DNA of 9,264 nt from JBCCSZ01 sp039199225 (GTDB lineage Bacteria > Bacteroidota > Bacteroidia > Chitinophagales > Saprospiraceae), in NCBI GenBank assembly GCA_039199225.1, contig JBCCSZ010000311.1, forward strand, positions 1 to 9,264, written 5' to 3'. A model generated the notes under the pieces. The model ran no database searches and was not told where the DNA came from. It saw nothing but the letters and a program-made list of their open reading frames with translations. Of the stretch, positions 1-5,488 are shown piece by piece; position 1 is the stretch's first letter, and each line of letters starts with the position of its first letter. Both the position numbers and the translations under genes were made by a program.

Positions 1-99
1 ATTTAATATCTCCCATATCCGGTGAGATGACGGGTAAAGTCAACGAAAGCATGCAAGCAAAGGTTGAAGTAGCATTTTATGAAAACGATCAGTTGTTGT
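1..99 (+). repeat. Left arm of 99-bp inverted repeat
   Basis: Base i pairs with base 307-i, so positions 1-99 are the reverse complement of 208-306. The only mismatch is at 71 (A) against 236 (C). The arm is cut at or near the window edge, so the true repeat may be longer. The spacer between arms is 108 bp (100-207) and contains the stop codons of both copies. Confidence 0.95.
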
Positions 100-113
100 C
101 CAGATTTTTATAG
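1..113 (+). pseudogene. 3' fragment of a second tocopherol-cyclase-like gene copy (or assembly fold-back)
   Basis: Read from position 3 on the plus strand, this stretch encodes the same residues (about L271 to L302) as the minus-strand gene at 128-1114. At base 100 the match breaks and the frame ends as LLSRFL followed by a TAG at 111-113. The intact gene instead continues with YRGKG and 21 further residues. The sequence starts at the window edge, so it is unclear whether a full convergent paralogue lies to the left, whether this is a short inverted duplication, or whether it is a chimeric assembly end. At the nucleotide level it differs from the intact copy by one third-position base (GTA versus GTG, valine). 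The identity with the neighbouring gene is seen directly; gene status is uncertain. Confidence 0.45.
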
Positions 114-127
114 AATGATGTAAAATT

Positions 128-1114
128 TCAACGTCTCCATTTCGAAGTCAACAGCTTATCGATATCGCCTGCGACTTCAAGACCAGCATTTCGTCCCTTG
201 CCTCTATACAACAACTGATCGTTTTCATAAAATGCCACTTCAACCTTTGCTTGCATGCTTTCGTTGACTTTACCCGTCATCTCACCGGATATGGGAGATA
301 TTAAATTGCTGCCCGGGCCTTTGATGGCTGTGATTTGCAAACGGTGCTTCCGGTCTTTGAAAGCCAACTCGACTCGGTCTTCTTTTAAGGCGGCCTTCAT
401 TTTTGCGCCCGTGTAGGTTGCAAAGCGGTACAGTTGACCTTCAAAAAGAAAACCAACGATGTAGCCGACAAAATGACTGCCCAGCCAGGGAATGTTGGCC
501 ACCGAGGCCATCATAGATACCTGGCGGTTTTCCTCAAAATGATTGGTTTGGGTCCATATCCAACAGCTCGGAAAGGAAACACCCCAATCTTTTTCCATGT
601 AGCCTTTGCCTTGGTCAAAATTGACCAGCTGACCCCCAATCTTTAATTGCCCACTGATTCGGTGGTTCATGCTGACTACCCCATGGTAGCATTCCATAAA
701 GGGAATAAAAGAATACCAGCCCATGATCCCCGGCGCTCCCAACATTTTGGGCCAAGGGTACAACTGCTCAAAGGCGATTTCTCCTTCCAGGCCATCCAAC
801 TGCAGGCGAACTTTCTCCGCAGAAAAGTAGTTGCCTTTCAGATCGAGGCCAAAGCGTTCGCCGGAAGGCTTGAAGTCACTGGCTTCGAAGCGATGGTAAC
901 TGGCCTGGCACTGCTTGCCGTCCAAAACCTGAATGAAGGCATGCTGCTGCCCATTGGCATCCATAGAAATACCCGGAATGAGGGCCAAGACAAACTGTTC
1001 GGTCGGATCGACAATCTTCACATACCAGCCTTCAAAATACTGCCGACTTTTACCCCAGCCATGATACATATTGGGTTGCCAAAGCGCCCGCCATTTCTTA
1101 CGTAGGTTGTTCAT
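128..1114 (-). CDS. Tocopherol cyclase-like family protein
   Basis: This 328-residue protein carries the hallmarks of the tocopherol cyclase-like family. Near the N-terminus there is YFEGWY (26-31), followed by a beta-rich body. The centre holds the conserved block YMEKDWG (172-178) with the Trp-rich FPSCWIW stretch after it. Plant tocopherol cyclase closes the chromanol ring from phytylquinol. Bacterial homologues in non-photosynthetic species have no established substrate, and lipocalin-like hydratases such as CrtC are distant relatives, so a role on an isoprenoid or quinol lipid is inference only. There is no signal peptide, and the N-terminus is basic (MNNLRKKW). The start is the ATG at 1112-1114 and the stop is TGA at 128-130. 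The gene is divergent from the exbD pair across 190 bp, with no partner gene on its own strand in the window. Codons 270-303 are duplicated in inverted orientation at 1-99. Confidence 0.88.
   Translation of the reverse strand: MNNLRKKWRALWQPNMYHGWGKSRQYFEGWYVKIVDPTEQFVLALIPGISMDANGQQHAFIQVLDGKQCQASYHRFEASDFKPSGERFGLDLKGNYFSAEKVRLQLDGLEGEIAFEQLYPWPKMLGAPGIMGWYSFIPFMECYHGVVSMNHRISGQLKIGGQLVNFDQGKGYMEKDWGVSFPSCWIWTQTNHFEENRQVSMMASVANIPWLGSHFVGYIVGFLFEGQLYRFATYTGAKMKAALKEDRVELAFKDRKHRLQITAIKGPGSNLISPISGEMTGKVNESMQAKVEVAFYENDQLLYRGKGRNAGLEVAGDIDKLLTSKWRR
208..306 (-). repeat. Right arm of 99-bp inverted repeat, inside the tocopherol-cyclase-like gene
   Basis: This arm is the reverse complement of 1-99 with one mismatch. 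It lies wholly inside the minus-strand coding sequence, covering codons from N270 to the first base of Y303. Because the inner boundary falls mid-codon, within coding sequence and away from any gene end, the repeat does not look like a terminator or a mobile-element end. Confidence 0.95.
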
Positions 1115-1304
1115 TGCTTGTTTGTAGTATAAAGAGAACGAAATGGTACCATCCGTTGGATGACTTTTTAAAATTAGAAAATTATTGTGTTGGACCCACC
1201 AAAGTCAAAAGGAACGACATCTTCTGTTTTAGGGCAGAACACTAGTCTTGCTATAAGTCGAAAAAACTATCGGATGGATTTGTTCACGCGCTAAACCATT
1301 CGGC
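1115..1304. other. Divergent intergenic region
   Basis: This 190-bp AT-rich gap must hold the promoters of the leftward tocopherol-cyclase-like gene and the rightward exbD pair. I see no exact TAnnTTTG box. The nearest is TAGTCTTG at 1243-1250, with one mismatch and no matching -33 element at the right spacing. A short hairpin CATCC-GTT-GGATG lies at 1150-1162. I see no ORF of note. Confidence 0.5.
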
Positions 1305-1847
1305 ATGTTAAAAAAGAGAAAAGAGCGTCCACAAAACAGCATCAATGCTGGTTCCATGGCAGATATTGCCTTTTTGCTGTTGTTGTTCTTCTTAGTTTCT
1401 ACCACCATTTTATCCGATCAAGGTATTACGGTAAAGCTACCTCCCTGGGAAATCACTCCCCCGAGACCCATTCCTGAGAAAAATGTTTTGACCGTCAAAG
1501 TCAATGCAGCCAACGAATTGCTGGTAGAGGGAGAACCGGCCTCTGTGTCGGCCTTAAAGGAACGGGCCAAGGAGTTCATCTCCAATCCCAAAGGCAGCCC
1601 CGAACTTCCGACCCGACCCAAAAATGCAGTCATCTCTTTGCAAAATGACAGAGGAACCAATTACGAGACCTATCTCCATGTATACAATGAGCTAAAGGCC
1701 GCTTACAATGAGCTTTGGAATCAACGTTCGCATCGCTTACATGGTAAAGCCTTTGCCGACCTGGGCAAGGCTGCCAAGAAAGAGATTCTCCAAGAAATCC
1801 CCTTAGTGATATCTGAGGCGGACCCTACCGATTACAGTGGAGACTAA
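1305..1847 (+). CDS. ExbD/TolR family biopolymer transport protein (first copy)
   Basis: ExbD/TolR proteins are inner-membrane proteins with one transmembrane helix. With a pentameric ExbB/TolQ partner they use the proton gradient to energise TonB- or Tol-type envelope work. This 180-residue protein has a basic cytosolic N-terminus (KKRKERP), then SMADIAFLLL (17-26) leading into a single helix to about residue 38. D20 is the conserved proton-relay aspartate at the start of the helix. The rest is a periplasmic domain with a proline-rich stretch after the membrane (PPWEITPPRP, 46-55) and a longer C-terminal tail than enteric ExbD (about 140 residues). The ATG at 1305 has no in-frame ATG close upstream and no Shine-Dalgarno. 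The second exbD follows after 75 bp, so the two are probably co-transcribed. No exbB/tolQ gene is adjacent, which is unusual. Confidence 0.93.
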   Translation: MLKKRKERPQNSINAGSMADIAFLLLLFFLVSTTILSDQGITVKLPPWEITPPRPIPEKNVLTVKVNAANELLVEGEPASVSALKERAKEFISNPKGSPELPTRPKNAVISLQNDRGTNYETYLHVYNELKAAYNELWNQRSHRLHGKAFADLGKAAKKEILQEIPLVISEADPTDYSGD

Positions 1848-1922
1848 AATCTTTCACGCTGCCTTTGGCGGATAGGGAGTATTCACTATCGTTTATCTCA
1901 ACCAATGCTCAAATAAAAAGCT

Positions 1923-2384
1923 ATGGCAAAATTTATCAAAAAGAGAGGTCGGACAAGTCCGGCTATTAATACGTCTGCTTTGCCAGACATCATTTTTATG
2001 CTGCTGTTTTTCTTTATGGTCGTTACGGTTCTTCGCAAGAGTAGTTTAAAGGTGCGCACAGAGATTCCTCGTGCAACAGAGTTGGTCAAGTTGCGGCATA
2101 AGTCTTTGATTCAGCACATTCACATAGGCGCTCCGATCGATAAAGAGCGAGGCAATGCGCCGGTCATTCAAATCAACGATGCTTTTGTACGGCCCGACGC
2201 AGTAGAGACGGCAGCGAGAATGTTTCGCCAAAATGCCCCAGAGCTTCAAAGGGGCCTTGTGACGACCTCTTTGAAGGTTGATAAGAAAGTAGATATGGGC
2301 ATCGTGTCAGATGTCAAGATCAGCTTGCGCAAGGCGAGCCAGCTCCGCATAAGCTACGCAGCATTGCCCAGGGACAATGAGTAA
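1923..2384 (+). CDS. ExbD/TolR family biopolymer transport protein (second copy)
   Basis: This is a 153-residue paralogue of the preceding gene with the same architecture. It has a basic N-terminus (KFIKKRGR), the motif ALPDIIFMLLFFFMVV (19-34) with D22 as the presumed proton-carrying aspartate at the start of the only transmembrane helix, then a periplasmic domain of about 110 residues. Tandem, diverged exbD pairs are common in Bacteroidota and may form ExbD heterodimers within an ExbB pentamer; that is family knowledge and was not tested here. The ATG at 1923 follows an A-rich leader (AATAAAAAGCT), typical of Bacteroidota, which rarely use Shine-Dalgarno sites. The stop TAA (2382-2384) faces the stop of the convergent deacetylase gene across only 35 bp. 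Confidence 0.93.
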   Translation: MAKFIKKRGRTSPAINTSALPDIIFMLLFFFMVVTVLRKSSLKVRTEIPRATELVKLRHKSLIQHIHIGAPIDKERGNAPVIQINDAFVRPDAVETAARMFRQNAPELQRGLVTTSLKVDKKVDMGIVSDVKISLRKASQLRISYAALPRDNE

Positions 2385-2419
2385 ATAGGTCTTTTTGTGT
2401 AAATACTTGACGACGATCG

Positions 2420-3061
2420 TTAGGCAGCAATGATATTGGATCGGCTGGGCTGAAGTGCCTCGAAGCGGTATCCCAATTTATGGAAGTGCTCCAACACTTT
2501 TGGAAGCGAAGCCATCATATTCTTCCGCGCTTTTTCGCTGTCGTGAAAAACCACAATGGAACCTGGGCCGGCATTGTGCGCAACATTGCGGAAGCACTGC
2601 ATGCCATTGATGCTCGTGTCGAAATCTCCACTCAACACATCCCACATAACAATCTGGTAGTGCCGTTGTAGAAACTGAACTTGCTTGGGTTTCAGGCGGC
2701 CATAGGGCGGGCGGAAAAATTCCGAGTTGATCAACCTAGCACAATGCCTGACATTGTGAAAGTAAGGTAGGTTGTCGGTTGTCCAGCCATTGAGGTGGTT
2801 GAAGGTGTGATTGCCGACCGTGTGTCCTTCATACAGCAACTGGTCAAAAGTATCGGGGTACTTTTGTACATTGTCGCCAACGCAAAAGAAGGTCGCCTTG
2901 GCATCATAAGGTTTTAGTTGCTCAAGTACCCAAGGGGTTACTTCAGGATGAGGTCCGTCGTCGAAAGTGAGGTAGAGAACTCTGTCTAGTTCTGAGACGG
3001 ACCAAACAAAGTTGGGAAACATTTTTCTGATAATCTGAGGTGTCTTAACCAAATACATCAT
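2420..3061 (-). CDS. Polysaccharide deacetylase (NodB homology domain, CE4 family)
   Basis: CE4 enzymes remove acetyl groups from N-acetylglucosamine polymers such as chitin oligomers or peptidoglycan, using a metal ion. All the family motifs are visible in this 213-residue protein. TFDDGP (32-37) supplies the catalytic base D34 and metal ligand D35. HTVGNHTFNH (80-89) gives metal ligands H85 and H89. RPPYGR (117-122), the DVLSGDFD region (141-148) and VVFHDS (170-175, H173) complete the set. The domain fills almost the whole protein. There is no clear signal peptide or transmembrane segment, so a cytoplasmic location, or export by an unrecognised route, must be considered. The start is one of two consecutive ATG codons (3061 or 3058). 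A possible small ORF upstream overlaps this start by four bases (ATGA). The substrate cannot be told from sequence. Confidence 0.93.
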   Translation of the reverse strand: MMYLVKTPQIIRKMFPNFVWSVSELDRVLYLTFDDGPHPEVTPWVLEQLKPYDAKATFFCVGDNVQKYPDTFDQLLYEGHTVGNHTFNHLNGWTTDNLPYFHNVRHCARLINSEFFRPPYGRLKPKQVQFLQRHYQIVMWDVLSGDFDTSINGMQCFRNVAHNAGPGSIVVFHDSEKARKNMMASLPKVLEHFHKLGYRFEALQPSRSNIIAA

Positions 3062-3258
3062 TTTGGATAGTGGGATTGATTCAGTAGGTTCGATAATAAG
3101 GTTGATAACTGATTCTCATCAGTAGTAATATCGTATCGTAATGGGTGACGATGAGGAGGTGGGTGTTTTTGAAAAGTATCTGCGACTGTTTTCTTCTTAA
3201 ACCGGTTTTGCTGATTTTTGCGGACATGTTCAAAAATCCGAACGACCTCTTTGTTCAA
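3058..3258 (-). CDS. Possible small hypothetical protein, overlapping the deacetylase start
   Basis: This is a 66-codon frame beginning with TTG and ending in a TGA that overlaps the deacetylase ATG in the ATGA arrangement typical of translationally coupled genes. The product would be basic and polar (a cluster of K and R at 12-24, then a His/Pro-rich stretch PPPHRHP at 33-39) with a leucine-rich end. I recognise no family. Against it being real, there is no ATG start, no ribosome binding site and no clear promoter, and the frame may simply be part of the leader of the deacetylase gene. The overlap is the only positive evidence. Confidence 0.25.
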   Translation of the reverse strand: MNKEVVRIFEHVRKNQQNRFKKKTVADTFQKHPPPHRHPLRYDITTDENQLSTLLSNLLNQSHYPK

Positions 3259-3265
3259 TTTTAGC

Positions 3266-3273
3266 TAACTTTG
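3266..3273 (+). promoter_or_regulatory. Possible Bacteroidota -7 box (TAACTTTG) upstream of gltX
   Basis: TAACTTTG matches the Bacteroidota sigma-factor consensus TAnnTTTG exactly. The upstream TTTG at 3250-3253 is only 12 bp away, short of the usual spacing of about 19 bp, so the -33 element is weak. Transcription would start near 3280, giving gltX a leader of about 108 nt. A second near match, TAGCTTTT at 3343-3350, would give a much shorter leader. Confidence 0.35.
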
Positions 3274-3387
3274 CTATTCTTTTGAATTATATTCAGAAAC
3301 GTATGAGCGGCTCGAAATGCTGCCCTGAATGCCAATTTATTTTAGCTTTTCTGAACTTTATTTTAACAACCCATTGTTTGCTGATTT

Positions 3388-4920
3388 ATGAAAGATTTCC
3401 GCGTTCGTTTTGCCCCTAGTCCAACAGGCGCCCTTCATATTGGAGGCGTCCGTACGGCCCTTTACAATTACCTGCTTGCCAAGAAAAATGGCGGCACCTT
3501 TATTTTACGAATCGAAGACACCGATCAAACTCGCTACGTACCTGGTGCAGAGGCTTACATCGTGGAAGCATTAGAGTGGTGTGGTATTGTTCCAGATGAA
3601 GGACCTGACATTGGAGGCGACTATGGTCCCTACCGACAATCAGAAAGGAAGGCGATGTATTCGGAATTTGCTCAAATGTTAATAGACAAAGGTCGTGCCT
3701 ACTATGCTTTTGACTCCGATGAGTCTCTACAAAAGATGAGAGCGGACCACGAATCCGAAGGAAAAACATTTCGATACGATTCCAGTGTCCGCGATCAGTT
3801 GGACAACAGCATCGGAATGGCTGCCGATGAATTGGCGGAACGTCTGCAAAGTGGTAGGCCCTACACCATCCGGCTCAAAGTACCCATTGGCGAAGTCATC
3901 ACCGTCAGCGATTTGATTCGGGGCGATGTCAAATTCAAGAGTGATGAGCTGGATGATAAGATCATGTTGAAAAGTGATGGTATGCCTACCTATCACCTGG
4001 CCAATATTGTGGATGATCACGCCATGAAAATTTCGCATGTCATTCGAGGAGAAGAGTGGTTGCCGAGTACAGCGCATCACGTTTTGCTTTATCAGGCATT
4101 TGGTTGGGAAGAGGAAATGCCTCACTTCGCACACTTGCCGCTCATCCTCAAACCTACGGGCAAAGGCAAGTTGAGCAAGCGGGATGGCAGCAAACTGGGT
4201 ATTCCGGTTTTTCCGCTTTCGTGGAAGGGAGAGCGTCCGGAAGATTCCTTTATGGGTTTTCGGGAATTTGGCTTCTTACCAGGAGCAGCACTGAATTTTT
4301 TGGCCTTCTTGGGATGGAATCCGGGAACTGAGCAGGAGATATTCTCACTCGACCAACTGAGTCAGGACTTTTCCATAGAGCGAATTGGCAAATCAGGCGC
4401 TCGCTTCGATTTTGATAAGGCCAAGTGGTTCAATCAACAATACATGATTGCCATGCCCGATGCCGCATTGGCGAAACTCGTTCGTCCGCACATAGAGGCG
4501 GCCGGTTATCAGTCTTCAGATGAATATTTGGTGGCCTTTTGCGGGCTGATGAAGGAGCGTTGTGTGGTATTGCCGGATTTTGCTGCGCAAGGATACTATT
4601 TCTTTGAGCCAGTAAAATCCTACGAAGAAAAAATGATTCGCAAACGCTGGAAGCCGGAAAATCGGGCTGTCTTCGAGCAATTGCGTCAAAACATACATGC
4701 TTCCAAACCTTACGAAAGTGCTACCATAGAAGCGGCTGTCAAATCTTTTATCGAAGAGAAAGGGCTCAAGTTCGGAGAAGTATTTCCCATGCTTCGCTTG
4801 GCGCTGACTGGAACGATGAAGGGGCCTTCTATATTCGATTTGGCGGCTTTATTGGGCGAAGAAGAAGTAGACAACCGCCTACAGAAGGGCTACGATCATT
4901 TCGATCAGGTGAAGCAATGA
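3388..4920 (+). CDS. gltX: Glutamate--tRNA ligase
   Basis: This enzyme charges tRNA-Glu with glutamate at the expense of ATP in the cytoplasm. It is a class I aminoacyl-tRNA synthetase. The class signatures are present. FAPSPTGALHIGG (8-20) contains the HIGH-type motif (HIGG, 17-20). GVRTALYN follows at 20-27, and KLSKRDG (261-267) is the KMSKS-type loop. The Rossmann catalytic half spans roughly residues 1-330, with a helical anticodon-binding half to residue 510, which is normal length for Bacteroidota GltX. The start ATG at 3388 places the canonical FRVRFAPSPTG at the very N-terminus, so the start is secure. There is no Shine-Dalgarno sequence. Whether it also charges tRNA-Gln depends on whether a glutaminyl-tRNA synthetase or GatCAB exists elsewhere, which cannot be seen here. 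A small charged-protein gene follows after 37 bp, probably in the same transcript. Confidence 0.98.
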   Translation: MKDFRVRFAPSPTGALHIGGVRTALYNYLLAKKNGGTFILRIEDTDQTRYVPGAEAYIVEALEWCGIVPDEGPDIGGDYGPYRQSERKAMYSEFAQMLIDKGRAYYAFDSDESLQKMRADHESEGKTFRYDSSVRDQLDNSIGMAADELAERLQSGRPYTIRLKVPIGEVITVSDLIRGDVKFKSDELDDKIMLKSDGMPTYHLANIVDDHAMKISHVIRGEEWLPSTAHHVLLYQAFGWEEEMPHFAHLPLILKPTGKGKLSKRDGSKLGIPVFPLSWKGERPEDSFMGFREFGFLPGAALNFLAFLGWNPGTEQEIFSLDQLSQDFSIERIGKSGARFDFDKAKWFNQQYMIAMPDAALAKLVRPHIEAAGYQSSDEYLVAFCGLMKERCVVLPDFAAQGYYFFEPVKSYEEKMIRKRWKPENRAVFEQLRQNIHASKPYESATIEAAVKSFIEEKGLKFGEVFPMLRLALTGTMKGPSIFDLAALLGEEEVDNRLQKGYDHFDQVKQ

Positions 4921-4957
4921 GGTTCTTTATTCTAGTTAATTCAAAAAATCGGTAGTC

Positions 4958-5167
4958 ATGCCAAAGAAAAAACCCAAAAAAGGCCAGCCCGAAGTACATG
5001 ACAAACTCAAGGGCTTTGACATAAAAATCAATGAATTTGGAGAGATCGTCTCCAACCTCGAAGTCGATCGTCTCAATGCCTTCTTGGATGAAAATGTAGC
5101 GGATAAAAAGCTCATTGAAAAGGCCGAAAAAGAGGCAGGGAAAACAGCTTCTGAAGAGGAAGAATAG
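4958..5167 (+). CDS. Small highly charged conserved-looking hypothetical protein
   Basis: This 69-residue protein has a sharply bipolar charge pattern. The N-terminus is lysine-rich (PKKKPKKGQ, 2-10). A core of about 45 residues containing KGFDIKINEFGEI (18-30) and a predicted helix (VDRLNAFLDENVADKKL) follows. The tail is acidic and ends in EEEE. It has no signal peptide and no membrane segment. I do not assign a function. The core reads like a conserved Bacteroidota hypothetical family known to me only by general resemblance, which I could not check. It lies 37 bp after gltX on the same strand with no visible terminator between, so co-transcription is likely. The ATG is preceded by AAAAAATCGGTAGTC, with no Shine-Dalgarno. 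Coherent codon use and a strong amino-acid pattern favour a real gene. Confidence 0.72.
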   Translation: MPKKKPKKGQPEVHDKLKGFDIKINEFGEIVSNLEVDRLNAFLDENVADKKLIEKAEKEAGKTASEEEE

Positions 5168-5216
5168 GCTGGCAGACTGGATTCGTCGGCTTTCCATCAA
5201 AATTAGGTGAGCTCCC

Positions 5217-5249
5217 TTTCTGGGATTTTCTTCACAATTTGTACCTTTG
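5217..5249 (+). promoter_or_regulatory. Putative promoter of the giant repeat-protein gene
   Basis: TACCTTTG (5242-5249) is an exact match to the Bacteroidota -7 consensus TAnnTTTG. A TTTC at 5217-5220, 21 bp upstream, is a passable -33 element (consensus TTTG). Transcription would begin near 5255, inside the right arm of the inverted repeat. It is the best promoter candidate upstream of the gene starting at 5489. Confidence 0.45.
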
Positions 5250-5261
5250 TATTGTGAAGAA
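5228..5261. repeat. Perfect 11-bp inverted repeat around a -7 box
   Basis: TTCTTCACAAT (5228-5238) and ATTGTGAAGAA (5251-5261) are exact reverse complements separated by 12 bp. The spacer contains TACCTTTG. There is no run of T after the right arm, so it does not look like an intrinsic terminator. The dyad symmetry over a promoter suggests an operator for a dimeric regulator, or a structured 5' end of the transcript. Both readings are inference. Confidence 0.7.
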
Positions 5262-5488
5262 CAACCCTGTGCGTTGATTTAGCACCGATCTAAAAGTACC
5301 TCCCATTCCTACTTTGTGCTAGATGAACAGACCAAGAAAACTCAAATATTAACACAGCCCATTATTCGCAGTAACATTAGACAAGTCAATTTGCGTCTGC
5401 TCTGTAGAGGATAAAAAACGCAATTTGTATTGAACATGTATACTCATGGCTGCATTGATTTTACTTCGATGCATCTAAATGATGAACT

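Larger units (their letters stand above)
5168..5488. other. 321-bp intergenic region upstream of the giant repeat protein
   Basis: No convincing ORF is present. The left part holds a promoter-like box embedded in a perfect inverted repeat (5228-5261). The right part holds a weaker imperfect inverted repeat (5387-5396 with 5418-5427; the core is TTGCGT/ACGCAA). The remainder is AT-rich, and the leader from the putative start site to the ATG would be about 230 nt. I see no T-run terminator after the small gene ending at 5167. Confidence 0.6.

Noticed and set aside
1..306. Insertion-sequence or transposon ends
   Set aside because: The inverted repeat arms are coding sequence of one gene, enclose only 108 bp with no transposase, and no target-site duplication can be seen.
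434..1105. Two plus-strand frames opposite the tocopherol-cyclase-like gene
   Set aside because: They lie entirely antisense to a gene with clear family motifs and show no recognisable protein pattern; they are shadows of its codon structure.
1150..1162. CATCC-GTT-GGATG hairpin followed by a short T-rich stretch
   Set aside because: The stem is only 5 bp and lies between two divergent genes, where no transcript needs to end; too weak to call a terminator.
3274..3387. Possible T-box or riboswitch in the gltX leader
   Set aside because: The leader shows no recognisable T-box sequence or conserved stem structure, and such elements are not typical of Bacteroidota gltX.
4829..5200. Minus-strand 123-codon frame opposite the gltX end and the small charged gene
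   Set aside because: Its Phe-rich character is the complement of Lys/Glu codons in the small gene; it is an antisense shadow, not a membrane protein.
5387..5427. Imperfect inverted repeat (core TTGCGT/ACGCAA) in the leader of the giant gene
   Set aside because: Only 6 bp pair without mismatch and the loop is 21 nt; this level of match is expected by chance in an AT-rich leader.
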